In this document: piece by piece, positions 43,146 to 52,157 of the stretch | Numbering within the stretch: position 1 is the stretch's first letter | Layout of the letters: each line of letters starts with the position of its first letter | Source: an uncultured Clostridium sp. | GTDB taxonomy: Bacteria; Bacillota; Clostridia; Clostridiales; Clostridiaceae | Direction: 5' to 3' | Assembly: GCF_947039605.1 (NCBI RefSeq) | Contig: NZ_CAMQZG010000006.1 | Span: 30,717-94,716 of the forward strand | Length of the DNA stretch: 64,000 nt | Program-made: the position numbers and the translations under genes | The notes under the pieces: generated by a model | The model's database searches: none | The model's input: only the letters and a program-made list of their open reading frames with translations | Told to the model about the DNA's origin: nothing

Positions 43146-43660
43146 ATCTAATCACCTCTAAAAAAATTTAAGTTTTTTTCAATAAAAACTTTTAAAATAC
43201 AAATATTACTTTTTGAGATTATTATATATTTTATTCAACAATAATTACTAATTTTAATTTTATTTAGTTAATAAAATAAAATTTGAGCATAAATCTAGAC
43301 AAATTGTCAAAATTCCTCAATAAATAATTAAGTTAATTATAAGTAGCAAAGGAAAAAAATACAATGTAAAATATGGTATTTTAAGCCTCTTCACTAAATT
43401 GAATAAATATAGTAAATAATCATGAACTTACTTGCAATAGCTTTTTTAAACGCTTACAAGCAATATTCGACAAAAAATATAAAATTATTGTTCATATTAT
43501 CATATCATTAGAGTTTTTTATATGCAAACGTATATATCAATTAAAATGCTTGTAAAAGATACAAAAAAAATAAAAATTAATAACAAAAAGTTAAAATAAA
43601 TAGAAAAGTAGTAATGTTAAAAAAGATACTTAGTTTATTTATTTAAATTTTTGTAACAAA
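43146..43660. other. Very AT-rich intergenic region upstream of purine nucleoside phosphorylase
   Basis: No gene found on either strand in this 515-bp stretch. It must hold the promoter of the 43145-40990 unit. Seen: a cre-like TGTAAGCGTTTA on the minus strand (43458-43447) and an 11-bp palindrome GACAAATTGTC (43298-43308). Nothing else is clear. Confidence 0.5.
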
Positions 43661-43662
43661 TG

Positions 43663-43690
43663 AAAAGAGCTAGCTTTTGCTAGCTCTTTT
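43663..43690. terminator. Hairpin ending murC
   Basis: AAAAGAGCTAGC / GCTAGCTCTTTT with a 4-nt loop, directly after the murC stop codon; the T stretch is part of the stem. Confidence 0.85.
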
Positions 43691-45070
43691 CTATTTATTT
43701 TCTAAGAACATTTCTGCAACTTTAACAACATCACCAGCGCCAACAGTAATTAATAAATCACCTTTGTTAATTACTGATTTTACGTAGTCTAAAGCCTCTT
43801 CGTGAGAATGTACATTAATACATTTAACTCCAGTAGCTCGTACTGCATCTCCAAGTTCTATAGAGTTTACAAGACCTGTATCTTTTTCTCTTGCAGCATA
43901 GATATCCATAAGAACTAATTCATCTGATTCACCAAAACAAGTTGCAAAATCATCAAATAATGTTTTTGTTCTTGTATATGTGTGAGGTTGGAATATAGCA
44001 ATAGTTCTTTTTGTATCCATTTTTCTAGCTGTTTCTAAAGTAGCTTTGATTTCAACAGGGTGGTGAGCATAGTCATCAACAACTGTGACTTCATCTTTAA
44101 TACCTTTATATTCAAATCTTTTATGAGCTCCACCAAAAGAGTTAAGTCCTTTGATTATTTGCTCTGTACTTATATCAAATCTTATTCCAACAGCTATAGC
44201 TGAAAGTGAGTTTGATACATTATGCATTCCAGGTACATTAAGTGAAAGTGAAAGAAGATATTCGTCTTTGTTGTAAACATCAAAAGTTGCACAACCTCTT
44301 CCATCAAATTCAATGTTTTTAGCTCTGATATCACCACTTTCTATACCATATGAAATAACATTACATTTGCATTTTGAAAGTATATTTCTAACTCTTGCAT
44401 CATCTGCATTACCAATTAATTGTCCATCTTCAGGAATTAATTGTGCAAATTCTAAGAATGTATCTTCAATTTCGTGTATATCTTTATAGAAGTCAAGATG
44501 GTCTGCATCTATATTTAGGATTATTCCTATAAATGGATGGAATCTTAAAAAGCTTTTTTTGTATTCACAAGCTTCTGTTATGAAGTGATCACTACTACCA
44601 ACTCTAAAGTTACCATTTATGATATCTAAATCGCCACCAACTAAAATTGTTGGGTCAAGCTCTCCTGCTAAAGTAACATGTGCAATCATAGATGTTGTTG
44701 TTGTTTTACCATGAGTTCCTGCTACGGCTACATTTAGTTTGTGTGATTTTAATAGGAATCCTAAGAATTCAGCTCTATCCATTAAGATAGCCCCAATTTC
44801 TTTAGCTTTAACTATTTCTGGGTTATCACTAGGAATAGCAGCTGTGTAAACTACCAGGTCAACATTTTGGATGTTGTCTGCACTATGTCCTATGTAGATT
44901 TGTGCCCCATTATTTTTTAATCTATTTGTTAATTCTGATTCTTTTGAGTCAGAACCAGAAACTTTGTATCCAGCATTAAGTAGAATAGCGGCTAGACCAC
45001 TCATACTAACTCCACCTATACCGATAAGGTGAACCTTTTTATCAATATCTCTTTTTAAATCAAAAGTCAC
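43691..45070 (-). CDS. murC: UDP-N-acetylmuramate--L-alanine ligase
   Basis: A 459-aa Mur ligase adding L-Ala to UDP-MurNAc in peptidoglycan precursor synthesis. The N-terminal Rossmann [16 protein letters not shown]-loop [12 protein letters not shown], central DADHLDFY and C-terminal [10 protein letters not shown] and TVGAGDV are all present. The start is taken as GTG 45070, 9 nt after AAAGGAG; the ATG at 45079 would abut the Shine-Dalgarno. Divergent from purR. Confidence 0.95.
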   Translation of the reverse strand: MTFDLKRDIDKKVHLIGIGGVSMSGLAAILLNAGYKVSGSDSKESELTNRLKNNGAQIYIGHSADNIQNVDLVVYTAAIPSDNPEIVKAKEIGAILMDRAEFLGFLLKSHKLNVAVAGTHGKTTTTSMIAHVTLAGELDPTILVGGDLDIINGNFRVGSSDHFITEACEYKKSFLRFHPFIGIILNIDADHLDFYKDIHEIEDTFLEFAQLIPEDGQLIGNADDARVRNILSKCKCNVISYGIESGDIRAKNIEFDGRGCATFDVYNKDEYLLSLSLNVPGMHNVSNSLSAIAVGIRFDISTEQIIKGLNSFGGAHKRFEYKGIKDEVTVVDDYAHHPVEIKATLETARKMDTKRTIAIFQPHTYTRTKTLFDDFATCFGESDELVLMDIYAAREKDTGLVNSIELGDAVRATGVKCINVHSHEEALDYVKSVINKGDLLITVGAGDVVKVAEMFLENK

Positions 45071-45189
45071 TAATATCATCTCCTTTTTCTATTACATACT
45101 TAATTATATACAGATTTAAGTAATTTCACACACTTATTAAAAAATAAACATGAAAATATGGTAAATTTATAGAATAAAGATTGCTATTA

Positions 45190-45246
45190 ATACGAATATT
45201 GAATAAAATATGAATATTGAGATAAATATTTTAAAAATAATTCGTA
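45190..45246. promoter_or_regulatory. Candidate PurR operator between murC and purR
   Basis: TACGAAT (45191-45197) and ATTCGTA (45240-45246) are inverted, and GAATATTGA repeats at 45194-45202 and 45212-45220. CGAA-centred repeats fit PurBox-like elements (CCGAAC cores in Bacillus/Lactococcus). Suggestive only. Confidence 0.4.
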
Positions 45247-45276
45247 TAAAAATCATATAAATGAAGGTGAATATAA

Positions 45277-46101
45277 ATGGAAAAGTTAAGCAGAAATACT
45301 AGGGTATCTATAATTACAAAAATTCTTATGGAAAATCCTAATAGAATAATAGGTCTAAATAGATTTTCAGAGCTTTTAAATGCAGCTAAGTCAACTATAA
45401 GTGAAGATATATTTATAGTGAGAGAAAGTTTAGAAAAAAAAGATATGGGTAGCATTGAAACTATAGCAGGTGCTGCTGGTGGAATAAAGTTTGTTCCTCA
45501 TATTGGTAGAGAAGAGAGAGATAAATTTATAAATGAACTTTGTGACGTTATGAGTGCTAATAATAGACTTGTTGCTAGTAAGTTTATTTATGTTACAGAT
45601 TTAATGTTTGATCCAGCTATAATTGGTAAAGCGGGGGTTATACTTGGTTCATTTTTTAAAAAAGAATCAATTGATTATGTAGTTACAGTTGAAACTAAGG
45701 GAATACCACTTGCTTATGAGGTGGCTAAAAACCTTGGAGTTCAAATGATTGTAGCAAGAAGAGATAGTAAAGTTACAGAGGGTTCAACACTTTCAATAAA
45801 CTATGTTTCAGGAACATCAGGAAGAATTCAACAAATGTGTTTATCAAAGAAAGCTTTAAAAACAGGAAGCAGATGCATATTTATAGATGATTTCATGAGA
45901 GGTGGAGGAACAGCTAAGGGTATAATTGATTTATTAAGAGAATTTGATTCTGAACTTGTTGGGATTGGAGTTCTTGTTGATAATAAAATTTCTTCAAAAA
46001 AATTGATAAAAGATTATATTTCATTAGTAGATGTTGTAGAACTTGAAGAGGAAAGTGGGATTAAAATAATTCCTTCAGAAAATTTAAAAGAAGATGTCTA
46101 A
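45277..46101 (+). CDS. purR: Purine operon repressor PurR
   Basis: A 274-aa repressor with an N-terminal winged helix (1-75; RVSIITKILMENPNR, NAAKSTISEDI) and a phosphoribosyltransferase-like domain whose PRPP loop reads CIFIDDFMRGGGTAKG. It binds DNA when PRPP is low and controls purine synthesis and uptake. It heads the conserved purR-spoVG-glmU-prs order; yabJ, present between purR and spoVG in Bacillus, is absent. Confidence 0.95.
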   Translation: MEKLSRNTRVSIITKILMENPNRIIGLNRFSELLNAAKSTISEDIFIVRESLEKKDMGSIETIAGAAGGIKFVPHIGREERDKFINELCDVMSANNRLVASKFIYVTDLMFDPAIIGKAGVILGSFFKKESIDYVVTVETKGIPLAYEVAKNLGVQMIVARRDSKVTEGSTLSINYVSGTSGRIQQMCLSKKALKTGSRCIFIDDFMRGGGTAKGIIDLLREFDSELVGIGVLVDNKISSKKLIKDYISLVDVVELEEESGIKIIPSENLKEDV

Positions 46102-46177
46102 AGTTTTATACCAAAAGTTGCGATAAGTAAAGTGAATGTGTAAATTTGTAAAAAAATTCAAGAATTTTCAATAAAAA

Positions 46178-46205
46178 GGAGGATTTTAGGAATTTATATA
46201 GAATT
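46178..46205 (+). promoter_or_regulatory. Sigma-H promoter of spoVG
   Basis: GGAGGATTT (46178-46186) matches the sigma-H -35 RNAGGAWWW in every position; after 11 nt, ATAGAATT (46198-46205) matches the -10 RNNGAATW. In Bacillus spoVG is the standard sigma-H gene, so this is strong evidence. Confidence 0.85.
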
Positions 46206-46240
46206 TATATATTAACATAACAACTGGAGGTGTGGTCAAT

Positions 46241-46510
46241 ATGCAAATTACAGATGTAAGAATCAGAAAGATAGCGGCTGAAGGAAAAATGAAGGCTATC
46301 GTATCAGTAACTTTTGATAGTGAATTTGTTGTTCATGATATCAAAGTTATAGAAGGTCAAACAGGGTTATTTATAGCTATGCCAAGTAGGAAGACACCAG
46401 ATGGTGAATTCAAGGATATAGCACATCCAATTAATACGGATACGAGAGAGAAAATTCAACAAGCTATTCTTGGTGAATATGAAAAAGTTATAAGTACTGA
46501 AGAAGTATAG
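46241..46510 (+). CDS. spoVG: Septation/sporulation regulator SpoVG
   Basis: An 89-aa nucleic-acid-binding regulator: [32 protein letters not shown] and [21 protein letters not shown] are near-invariant in the family. It influences asymmetric septation and spore cortex and binds RNA/DNA. Start at 46241, 8 nt after GGAGGTG; a GTG at 46232 is in the spacer. A sigma-H promoter lies 36 nt upstream. Confidence 0.96.
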   Translation: MQITDVRIRKIAAEGKMKAIVSVTFDSEFVVHDIKVIEGQTGLFIAMPSRKTPDGEFKDIAHPINTDTREKIQQAILGEYEKVISTEEV

Positions 46511-46515
46511 GGTAG

Positions 46516-46555
46516 AAAAATAAAAGGAAGCTTTGCTTCCTTTTATTTTTTTTTG
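46516..46555 (+). terminator. Terminator of spoVG
   Basis: AAAAATAAAAGGAAGC / GCTTCCTTTTATTTTT with a 3-nt loop and extra Ts. Confidence 0.93.
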
Positions 46556-46703
46556 TAAAATTAATATTTAAATAACCCTTTCTGTCTTGAAATAAAATGG
46601 GCTTTAAAATATAATTATTATAGAATACGAATGAAAACAAATTGTAAATAAAAATAATTAGGTTATACTATTTGCTGATTCGGATAATTAAAGAGGTGAA
46701 AAT

Positions 46704-48065
46704 ATGAATAAATGTGCTATAATATTAGCAGCAGGACAAGGAACTAGAATTAAATCAAGACTTCCAAAGGTTCTTCACAAGGTTTGTGGTAAAGAGATGG
46801 TTAACCATGTTATTGATACTATGAGAGCTGCTGAACTAGATGAGGTTAATGTGATTATAGGGAAAGGTGCTGAACTTGTAAAAGAGAGAACAGCTTCAAG
46901 AAATGTTTCTTATTCATTACAAGAAGAACAATTAGGGACAGGACATGCAGTCATATGTACAAAAGACTTTTTAAAAGGAAAGTCCGGTGTTGTTGCTATA
47001 TTTACAGGAGATGCTCCTTTAATAAAAGAGGCGACTGTAAGAAGTTTAATAGAAACTCATATCAATGAAAAGAATTTTGCTACTCTTTTAACTTCAGTTA
47101 TAAAGGTTCCAACAGGTTATGGAAGAATCATAAGAGAAAATGCTGAAGTAGATAGAATTGTAGAGCATAAGGATTGTTCAGTTGTTGAGCTTGAAGTTAA
47201 AGAAATTAATGCAGGAATGTATTGTTTCGATATAGAAAGTCTTTTATCTGCACTTGATAAATTATCAAATAACAATGTACAAGGTGAATATTATTTAACT
47301 GATGTCATTGGTATTTTAAAATCAGAAGGTAAAAAAGTAGGTGCTATGATTACTGATTTTGAAGAAACTATAGGAGTTAATTCAAGAGCAGAATTATCAA
47401 TTGTTGAGGGGATTTTAAGAAAAAGAATCAACAGAAAGCATTTAGATAATGGAGTTACACTAATAGATGAGAATTCTACTTATATTGCAGAAAATGTTGA
47501 AATAGGTCAGGATACAATAATCTACCCTAATACTGTTTTAGAAGGAAAAACTATTATTGGTGAAGATTGTATAATTTACTCTAATTCAAGATTAAGTAAT
47601 GCAGTTGTTGGAAATGAAACTACAATTGAAAGTTCAGTTATTGTGAATAGTAAAATTGGAGATAATACAACAGTAGGTCCATTTGCTTATGTAAGACCTG
47701 ATTCAAACATAGGAAATCATGTTAAAATTGGTGATTTTGTTGAAATAAAGAAATCAACTATAGGGAATAATACAAAAGTATCTCACTTAACTTATATAGG
47801 TGATGCACAGGTTGGCGAAAGTTGTAACTTTGGCTGTGGTACAGTTGTTGTTAACTATGATGGAAAGAACAAAAATAAAACAATAGTTGGAGATAATGCA
47901 TTTATAGGATGTAATACTAACTTAGTTTCACCAGTTAAGGTAGAAGATAATAGTTATATTGCTGCAGGGTCAACTATAACAGATACTGTTAAAGAGGGAT
48001 CACTTGCAATAGCAAGAGCTAGACAAACAAATATCGAAGGTTGGGTTAATAGAAAAAGAAAATAA
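46704..48065 (+). CDS. glmU: Bifunctional UDP-N-acetylglucosamine pyrophosphorylase / glucosamine-1-phosphate acetyltransferase
   Basis: A 453-aa enzyme making UDP-GlcNAc. The N-terminal uridylyltransferase has [19 protein letters not shown]; residues beyond ~250 form a left-handed beta helix of hexapeptide repeats ([26 protein letters not shown]), the acetyltransferase half, ending in a short tail. Gene order spoVG-glmU-prs is conserved. GAGGTG lies before the ATG. Confidence 0.96.
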   Translation: MNKCAIILAAGQGTRIKSRLPKVLHKVCGKEMVNHVIDTMRAAELDEVNVIIGKGAELVKERTASRNVSYSLQEEQLGTGHAVICTKDFLKGKSGVVAIFTGDAPLIKEATVRSLIETHINEKNFATLLTSVIKVPTGYGRIIRENAEVDRIVEHKDCSVVELEVKEINAGMYCFDIESLLSALDKLSNNNVQGEYYLTDVIGILKSEGKKVGAMITDFEETIGVNSRAELSIVEGILRKRINRKHLDNGVTLIDENSTYIAENVEIGQDTIIYPNTVLEGKTIIGEDCIIYSNSRLSNAVVGNETTIESSVIVNSKIGDNTTVGPFAYVRPDSNIGNHVKIGDFVEIKKSTIGNNTKVSHLTYIGDAQVGESCNFGCGTVVVNYDGKNKNKTIVGDNAFIGCNTNLVSPVKVEDNSYIAAGSTITDTVKEGSLAIARARQTNIEGWVNRKRK

Positions 48066-48135
48066 AAATTCTTTTTATTAAATATATATATATACAAATG
48101 TAAAATGGGATTATTTTAAGGAGGTCTTCACGACA

Positions 48136-49104
48136 ATGGAAAATCAGTTAAAGAATATCAAGATTTTTACTGGTAACTCGCATCCAGAGTTAGCTCAGAG
48201 AATAGCAGACATATTAGGATTACCTTTAGGGAAATCAAGTGTAGGTACTTTTAGTGATGGAGAAATATCAGTGGATATTAATGAAACTGTAAGAGGTTGT
48301 GACGTATTTATCGTTCAATCAACATGTAATCCAGTTAATAATAACCTTATGGAGTTATTAATAATGATTGATGCTTTTAAAAGAGCTTCAGCAGGAAGAA
48401 TAACAGCAGTTATACCATATTATGGTTATGCAAGACAAGATAGAAAGGCAAAATCAAGAGATCCAATAACAGCTAAATTAGTAGCAGATTTATTAACAGC
48501 TGCAGGAGCTGATAGAGTTCTGACAATGGATTTACATGCTGCTCAGATACAAGGATATTTCGATATTCCTGTAGATCATATGTTAGGTTCACCAATACTT
48601 GCAAATTACTTTGTTAACGAAATGAAACTTGCTGATAGAGATGATGTAGTTGTAGTTTCACCAGACCTTGGTTCTGTTACAAGAGCTAGAAAGTTTGCTG
48701 ATAAATTACATGCGCCAATAGCTATTATTGATAAAAGAAGACCAAAAGCTAACGTTTCAGAAATCATGAATATCATAGGTGATATTAATGGAAAGATTTG
48801 TATATTAATAGATGACATGATAGACACAGCAGGTACTATAACAAATGCAGCTAATGCCTTAAAAGATCTAGGTGCTAAAAATGTATATGCTTGTTGTACT
48901 CATGGAGTTCTTTCAGGACCAGCAATTGAGAGAATAAATAACTCTGCAATAGAAGAGTTAGTTATGCTTAATACAGTTAAATTACCAAATAGAGATGGCT
49001 TAGAAAAGTTTAAGTCATTATCAGTTGCACCATTGCTTGCAAACGCAATTGAGAGAATATATGATGATGAACCATTAAGTAGATTATTTGAAGAATTTAG
49101 CTAA
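48136..49104 (+). CDS. prs: Ribose-phosphate pyrophosphokinase
   Basis: A 322-aa class I PRPP synthase. ATP-binding [23 protein letters not shown] (ribose-5-phosphate region) and the PRPP loop [12 protein letters not shown] are visible. It supplies PRPP, the effector sensed by PurR encoded just upstream. AAGGAGG lies 11 nt before the ATG, a slightly long spacing. Confidence 0.96.
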   Translation: MENQLKNIKIFTGNSHPELAQRIADILGLPLGKSSVGTFSDGEISVDINETVRGCDVFIVQSTCNPVNNNLMELLIMIDAFKRASAGRITAVIPYYGYARQDRKAKSRDPITAKLVADLLTAAGADRVLTMDLHAAQIQGYFDIPVDHMLGSPILANYFVNEMKLADRDDVVVVSPDLGSVTRARKFADKLHAPIAIIDKRRPKANVSEIMNIIGDINGKICILIDDMIDTAGTITNAANALKDLGAKNVYACCTHGVLSGPAIERINNSAIEELVMLNTVKLPNRDGLEKFKSLSVAPLLANAIERIYDDEPLSRLFEEFS

Positions 49105-49162
49105 ATTATAATGTGATTTTATCAAATTATAATTTAATTAAAGAAAATTGAATTAAATTTTC

Positions 49163-49203
49163 AAAACACCTAGTAAGTTTTAACTTTTTAGGTGTTTTTT
49201 TAA
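49163..49203 (+). terminator. Terminator of prs
   Basis: AAAACACCTA / TAGGTGTTTT followed by more Ts. Confidence 0.9.
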
Positions 49204-49329
49204 ATAACAAATTTGATGAAATTTGTGGTATAATAAGAAAAATATGATTTATGTTAAAATAATATACAAAATAGTTACAAATATGAACAATATAGATTGT
49301 TTAAATTAGATTAGGAGTGTGTAGATAAA

Positions 49330-50016
49330 ATGGATGGTTTAATAGGAAAGATTTTAGTAGTAGATGATGATGAGAATATATGCCAAGTTCTAAAAATGTA
49401 TTTAGAAAGTGCAAATTATGATGTTAAAGTAGTTAATGATGGTAAGTCAGCAGAAGAAGTATTTTCAACTTATAAACCAAATTTAGTTTTACTTGATGTT
49501 ATGTTACCAGGTATAGATGGGGTTGAAGTTTTAAAGTGGATCAGAAGAGAAGGAAATACACCAGTAGTAATGCTTACAGCTAAAGGGGAAGTTTTTGATA
49601 AAGTATTAGCATTAGAAATTGGTGCTGATGATTATATTGTAAAACCATTTGAGCCTAAAGAAGTTATGGCTAGAGTTAAAGCAGTTATGAGAAGATATTC
49701 AGTTGATAAAACTGATGAGGATGTATTAACATTTCCTTCACTAATTGTAGATACTAATTCATATAAGGTTACATTTAGAGAGCAAGAAGTTAAAATGCCA
49801 CCTAAAGAATTTGAATTATTATATTATTTAGCAAACAATAAGAATAAGGTGTTTACTAGAGAACAACTTCTTTGTGAAGTATGGGGATATGATTACCCAG
49901 GTGACTCAAGAACAGTAGACGTTCACATAAAAAGATTAAGAGAAAAGTTAAATAAGGGAGATAATTGGCAGTTAGAAACAGTTTGGGGAGTAGGCTACAA
50001 ATTTGAAACTAAATAA
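49330..50016 (+). CDS. OmpR/PhoB-family response regulator
   Basis: A 228-aa regulator: receiver domain with VDDDEN, phosphoacceptor LLDVMLPG, T in MLTAK and K in VKPFEPKE; C-terminal winged helix with PPKEFELLYYL and GDSRTVDVHIKRLREKL. Its gene overlaps the following kinase by 14 nt, so the pair is translationally coupled. The regulon cannot be inferred; this pair is inserted between prs and pth relative to Bacillus. Confidence 0.94.
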   Translation: MDGLIGKILVVDDDENICQVLKMYLESANYDVKVVNDGKSAEEVFSTYKPNLVLLDVMLPGIDGVEVLKWIRREGNTPVVMLTAKGEVFDKVLALEIGADDYIVKPFEPKEVMARVKAVMRRYSVDKTDEDVLTFPSLIVDTNSYKVTFREQEVKMPPKEFELLYYLANNKNKVFTREQLLCEVWGYDYPGDSRTVDVHIKRLREKLNKGDNWQLETVWGVGYKFETK

Positions 50017-51454
50017 AAAGTTTAAGAATCATAGCTTAGTACCTAAATTACTGCTAAGTGTAATGGCAATTGTAGGATGTATTTTTGCTATAATTGCCTT
50101 TATACTATCTGCAACTGTTAAGGATTACTACTATAATAATAGAGTTGAAAAGATTCAGGAAGTTTCAGGACTTATAAAGCAATCTGTAAACGCTTATACA
50201 AGTAGTGCGGGGACAAACCTTCAACAGCTTAATGCTGTTTTACAGTTTGGACAGGAATTCTTAAATGCGGACATAATTTTAACTGATAGTCAGGGAGTTG
50301 TATTTGCAGTATCTAATAAAAATGATAATGGATATAAACTTCAAAAAATTGTTCATTTAGATGGAAAAGATATATTGACTAATGATGACTTAGATTATGA
50401 TAATGGTGATTTTAATGTGTATAGTAAAAAGTTATATAATACCAAAAAAGAATTTGAAGGGGTAATTATAGTTAAGACACCTCTTGACCAAATGAAACTT
50501 GCATTAAAGCAAATTTATTCTATTATATGGTTTTTTGTTATATTAACACTTATTATACTAAGTATTGTTATATATGCAGTTTCTGATAAATTCATAATAA
50601 ATCCTATAGAACAGGTTAATGAAGTATCAAGAAAAATTGCTAAGGGGAAGGTTTCTGAGCGGGTTAAAATTGATTCTAATGATGAACTAGGGGAACTTGC
50701 AAATAACTTTAATAATATGGCAGATGCTATTGAAAAGCTTGAGCAAAACAGAAGAGAGTTTATCTCTAATGTTTCACATGAACTTAGATCTCCTATGACA
50801 TCAATAAAAGGTTTTATAGCAGGTATACTTGATGGAATTATTCCACCAGATAAAGAACATTTTTATTTAGCAAAGGTTTCTGATGAAATAGAAAGACTTA
50901 CTAGACTTATAAGTGATCTTTTAGATATATCAGCAATGCAAGCTGGAAAACTTACTTTTAATTTTTCTAAAGTAAATATAAATGAAATGATTAGAACGGC
51001 TGTTATAAATCTAGAGCCAAAAGTAACTGATAAAAACTTATCTGTAGAAATAAATTTAGATTCTGAAGAACCAATGGTTAATGCTGATAAGGATAAACTT
51101 ATGCAGGTTGCAACTAATTTAACTGATAATGCAATTAAGTATTGTATTGAAGGTGGAAATATTAAGATTTCTTCAAAGTGTAAGGCTGATAAAGTTATAA
51201 TATCTATTTATAATGATAGTCCGCAGCTAACTGAAGATCAACTTAGAATGGTTTGGGATAGATTCTATAAAGCAGATAAATCAAGAACTAATAAGTATAG
51301 TACAGGACTTGGTTTATCAATAGTTATGAATATAATAACTAACCATAAGCAAGAAATTTGGTGTAAAAACTCAGATGATGCGAATGGTGTTGTGTTTGAA
51401 TTCACTCTTGATAAATGGGATGATGTAAAGCATGGACAAATAGAAGAAGATTAA
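50003..51454 (+). CDS. Sensor histidine kinase with HAMP domain
   Basis: A 483-aa kinase: two membrane helices (about 14-36 and 168-190) around a ~130-residue extracellular sensor, a HAMP domain (about 190-245), the H box FISNVSHELRSPMTSIKG, and the ATPase domain with NLTDNAIKY and GLGLSIV. TTG start overlapping the regulator's end. The layout (Cache/PAS-like extracellular sensor) resembles VicK/ResE-type kinases; the signal is unknown. Confidence 0.93.
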   Translation: MKLNKKFKNHSLVPKLLLSVMAIVGCIFAIIAFILSATVKDYYYNNRVEKIQEVSGLIKQSVNAYTSSAGTNLQQLNAVLQFGQEFLNADIILTDSQGVVFAVSNKNDNGYKLQKIVHLDGKDILTNDDLDYDNGDFNVYSKKLYNTKKEFEGVIIVKTPLDQMKLALKQIYSIIWFFVILTLIILSIVIYAVSDKFIINPIEQVNEVSRKIAKGKVSERVKIDSNDELGELANNFNNMADAIEKLEQNRREFISNVSHELRSPMTSIKGFIAGILDGIIPPDKEHFYLAKVSDEIERLTRLISDLLDISAMQAGKLTFNFSKVNINEMIRTAVINLEPKVTDKNLSVEINLDSEEPMVNADKDKLMQVATNLTDNAIKYCIEGGNIKISSKCKADKVIISIYNDSPQLTEDQLRMVWDRFYKADKSRTNKYSTGLGLSIVMNIITNHKQEIWCKNSDDANGVVFEFTLDKWDDVKHGQIEED

Positions 51455-51463
51455 TAGTAAAAG

Positions 51464-51496
51464 ACTTGTTGTTTATTTAAAGCAACGAGTTTTTTA
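51464..51496 (+). terminator. Terminator after the two-component genes
   Basis: ACTTGTTG / CAACGAGT followed by a T-run. Confidence 0.75.
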
Positions 51497-51560
51497 TTAT
51501 ACATAAATAAAGATTATTGGTATAATTTATATTAGATTTTATTGGATGGAGGATATGAAA

Positions 51561-52130
51561 ATGTTTTTAATAGTAGGACTAGGAAACCCTGGGAAGGAAT
51601 ATGATAGAACAAGACATAATATAGGATTTGAAATGATAGATTACATTGCAACTAAGTATAGCATTGATATAAATAGGACAAAATTTAAAGGTAGTTATGG
51701 CGAGGGAAATATAGAAGGTCAAAAGGTTATTTTAATAAAGCCACAAACATTTATGAATCTTAGTGGTGATAGTATAATTCAGTTTATGAAATTTTATAAA
51801 TTAAAGCCAGAGAATGTGGCAATTATATATGATGATATAAGTCTTGAAATTGGTAGACTTAGAATTAGAGAAAAAGGTAGTGCTGGTGGACATAATGGAA
51901 TAAAGAGCATAATCCAAAACTTTGGTGGGGATGTTTTTCCAAGATTTAAAGTTGGTGTTGGTGCACCTGAACATAATTTAGTTTCACATGTTTTAGGAAA
52001 GTTTCCACCAGTAGATTTAGAGCATATAAACAAGGTTAAACCTATTGTTGCAGAGGCTGTTATAGAATTGCTTAAAACAGATGTGAATGGAGCTATGAAT
52101 AAGTTTAATGGGGTTCATGTTGAGAGATAA
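51561..52130 (+). CDS. pth: Peptidyl-tRNA hydrolase
   Basis: A 189-aa enzyme recycling peptidyl-tRNA dropped by ribosomes. GLGNPGKEYDRTRHNIGF holds the catalytic His region; KPQTFMNLSGDS, YDDISLEIG and GSAGGHNGIKSI are family blocks. The start is placed at ATG 51561 (GGAGG 8 nt upstream); in-frame ATGs at 51546 and 51555 are too near the Shine-Dalgarno. Next to mfd as in Bacillus, but the fin gene that lies between them there is absent. Confidence 0.95.
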   Translation: MFLIVGLGNPGKEYDRTRHNIGFEMIDYIATKYSIDINRTKFKGSYGEGNIEGQKVILIKPQTFMNLSGDSIIQFMKFYKLKPENVAIIYDDISLEIGRLRIREKGSAGGHNGIKSIIQNFGGDVFPRFKVGVGAPEHNLVSHVLGKFPPVDLEHINKVKPIVAEAVIELLKTDVNGAMNKFNGVHVER

Positions 52131-52157
52131 ATCGTTATTTTATAAGTGGGGTGCTAA

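Noticed and set aside
43146..43660. Purine riboswitch before purine nucleoside phosphorylase
   Set aside because: The conserved aptamer blocks present at 2176 are absent here on both strands.
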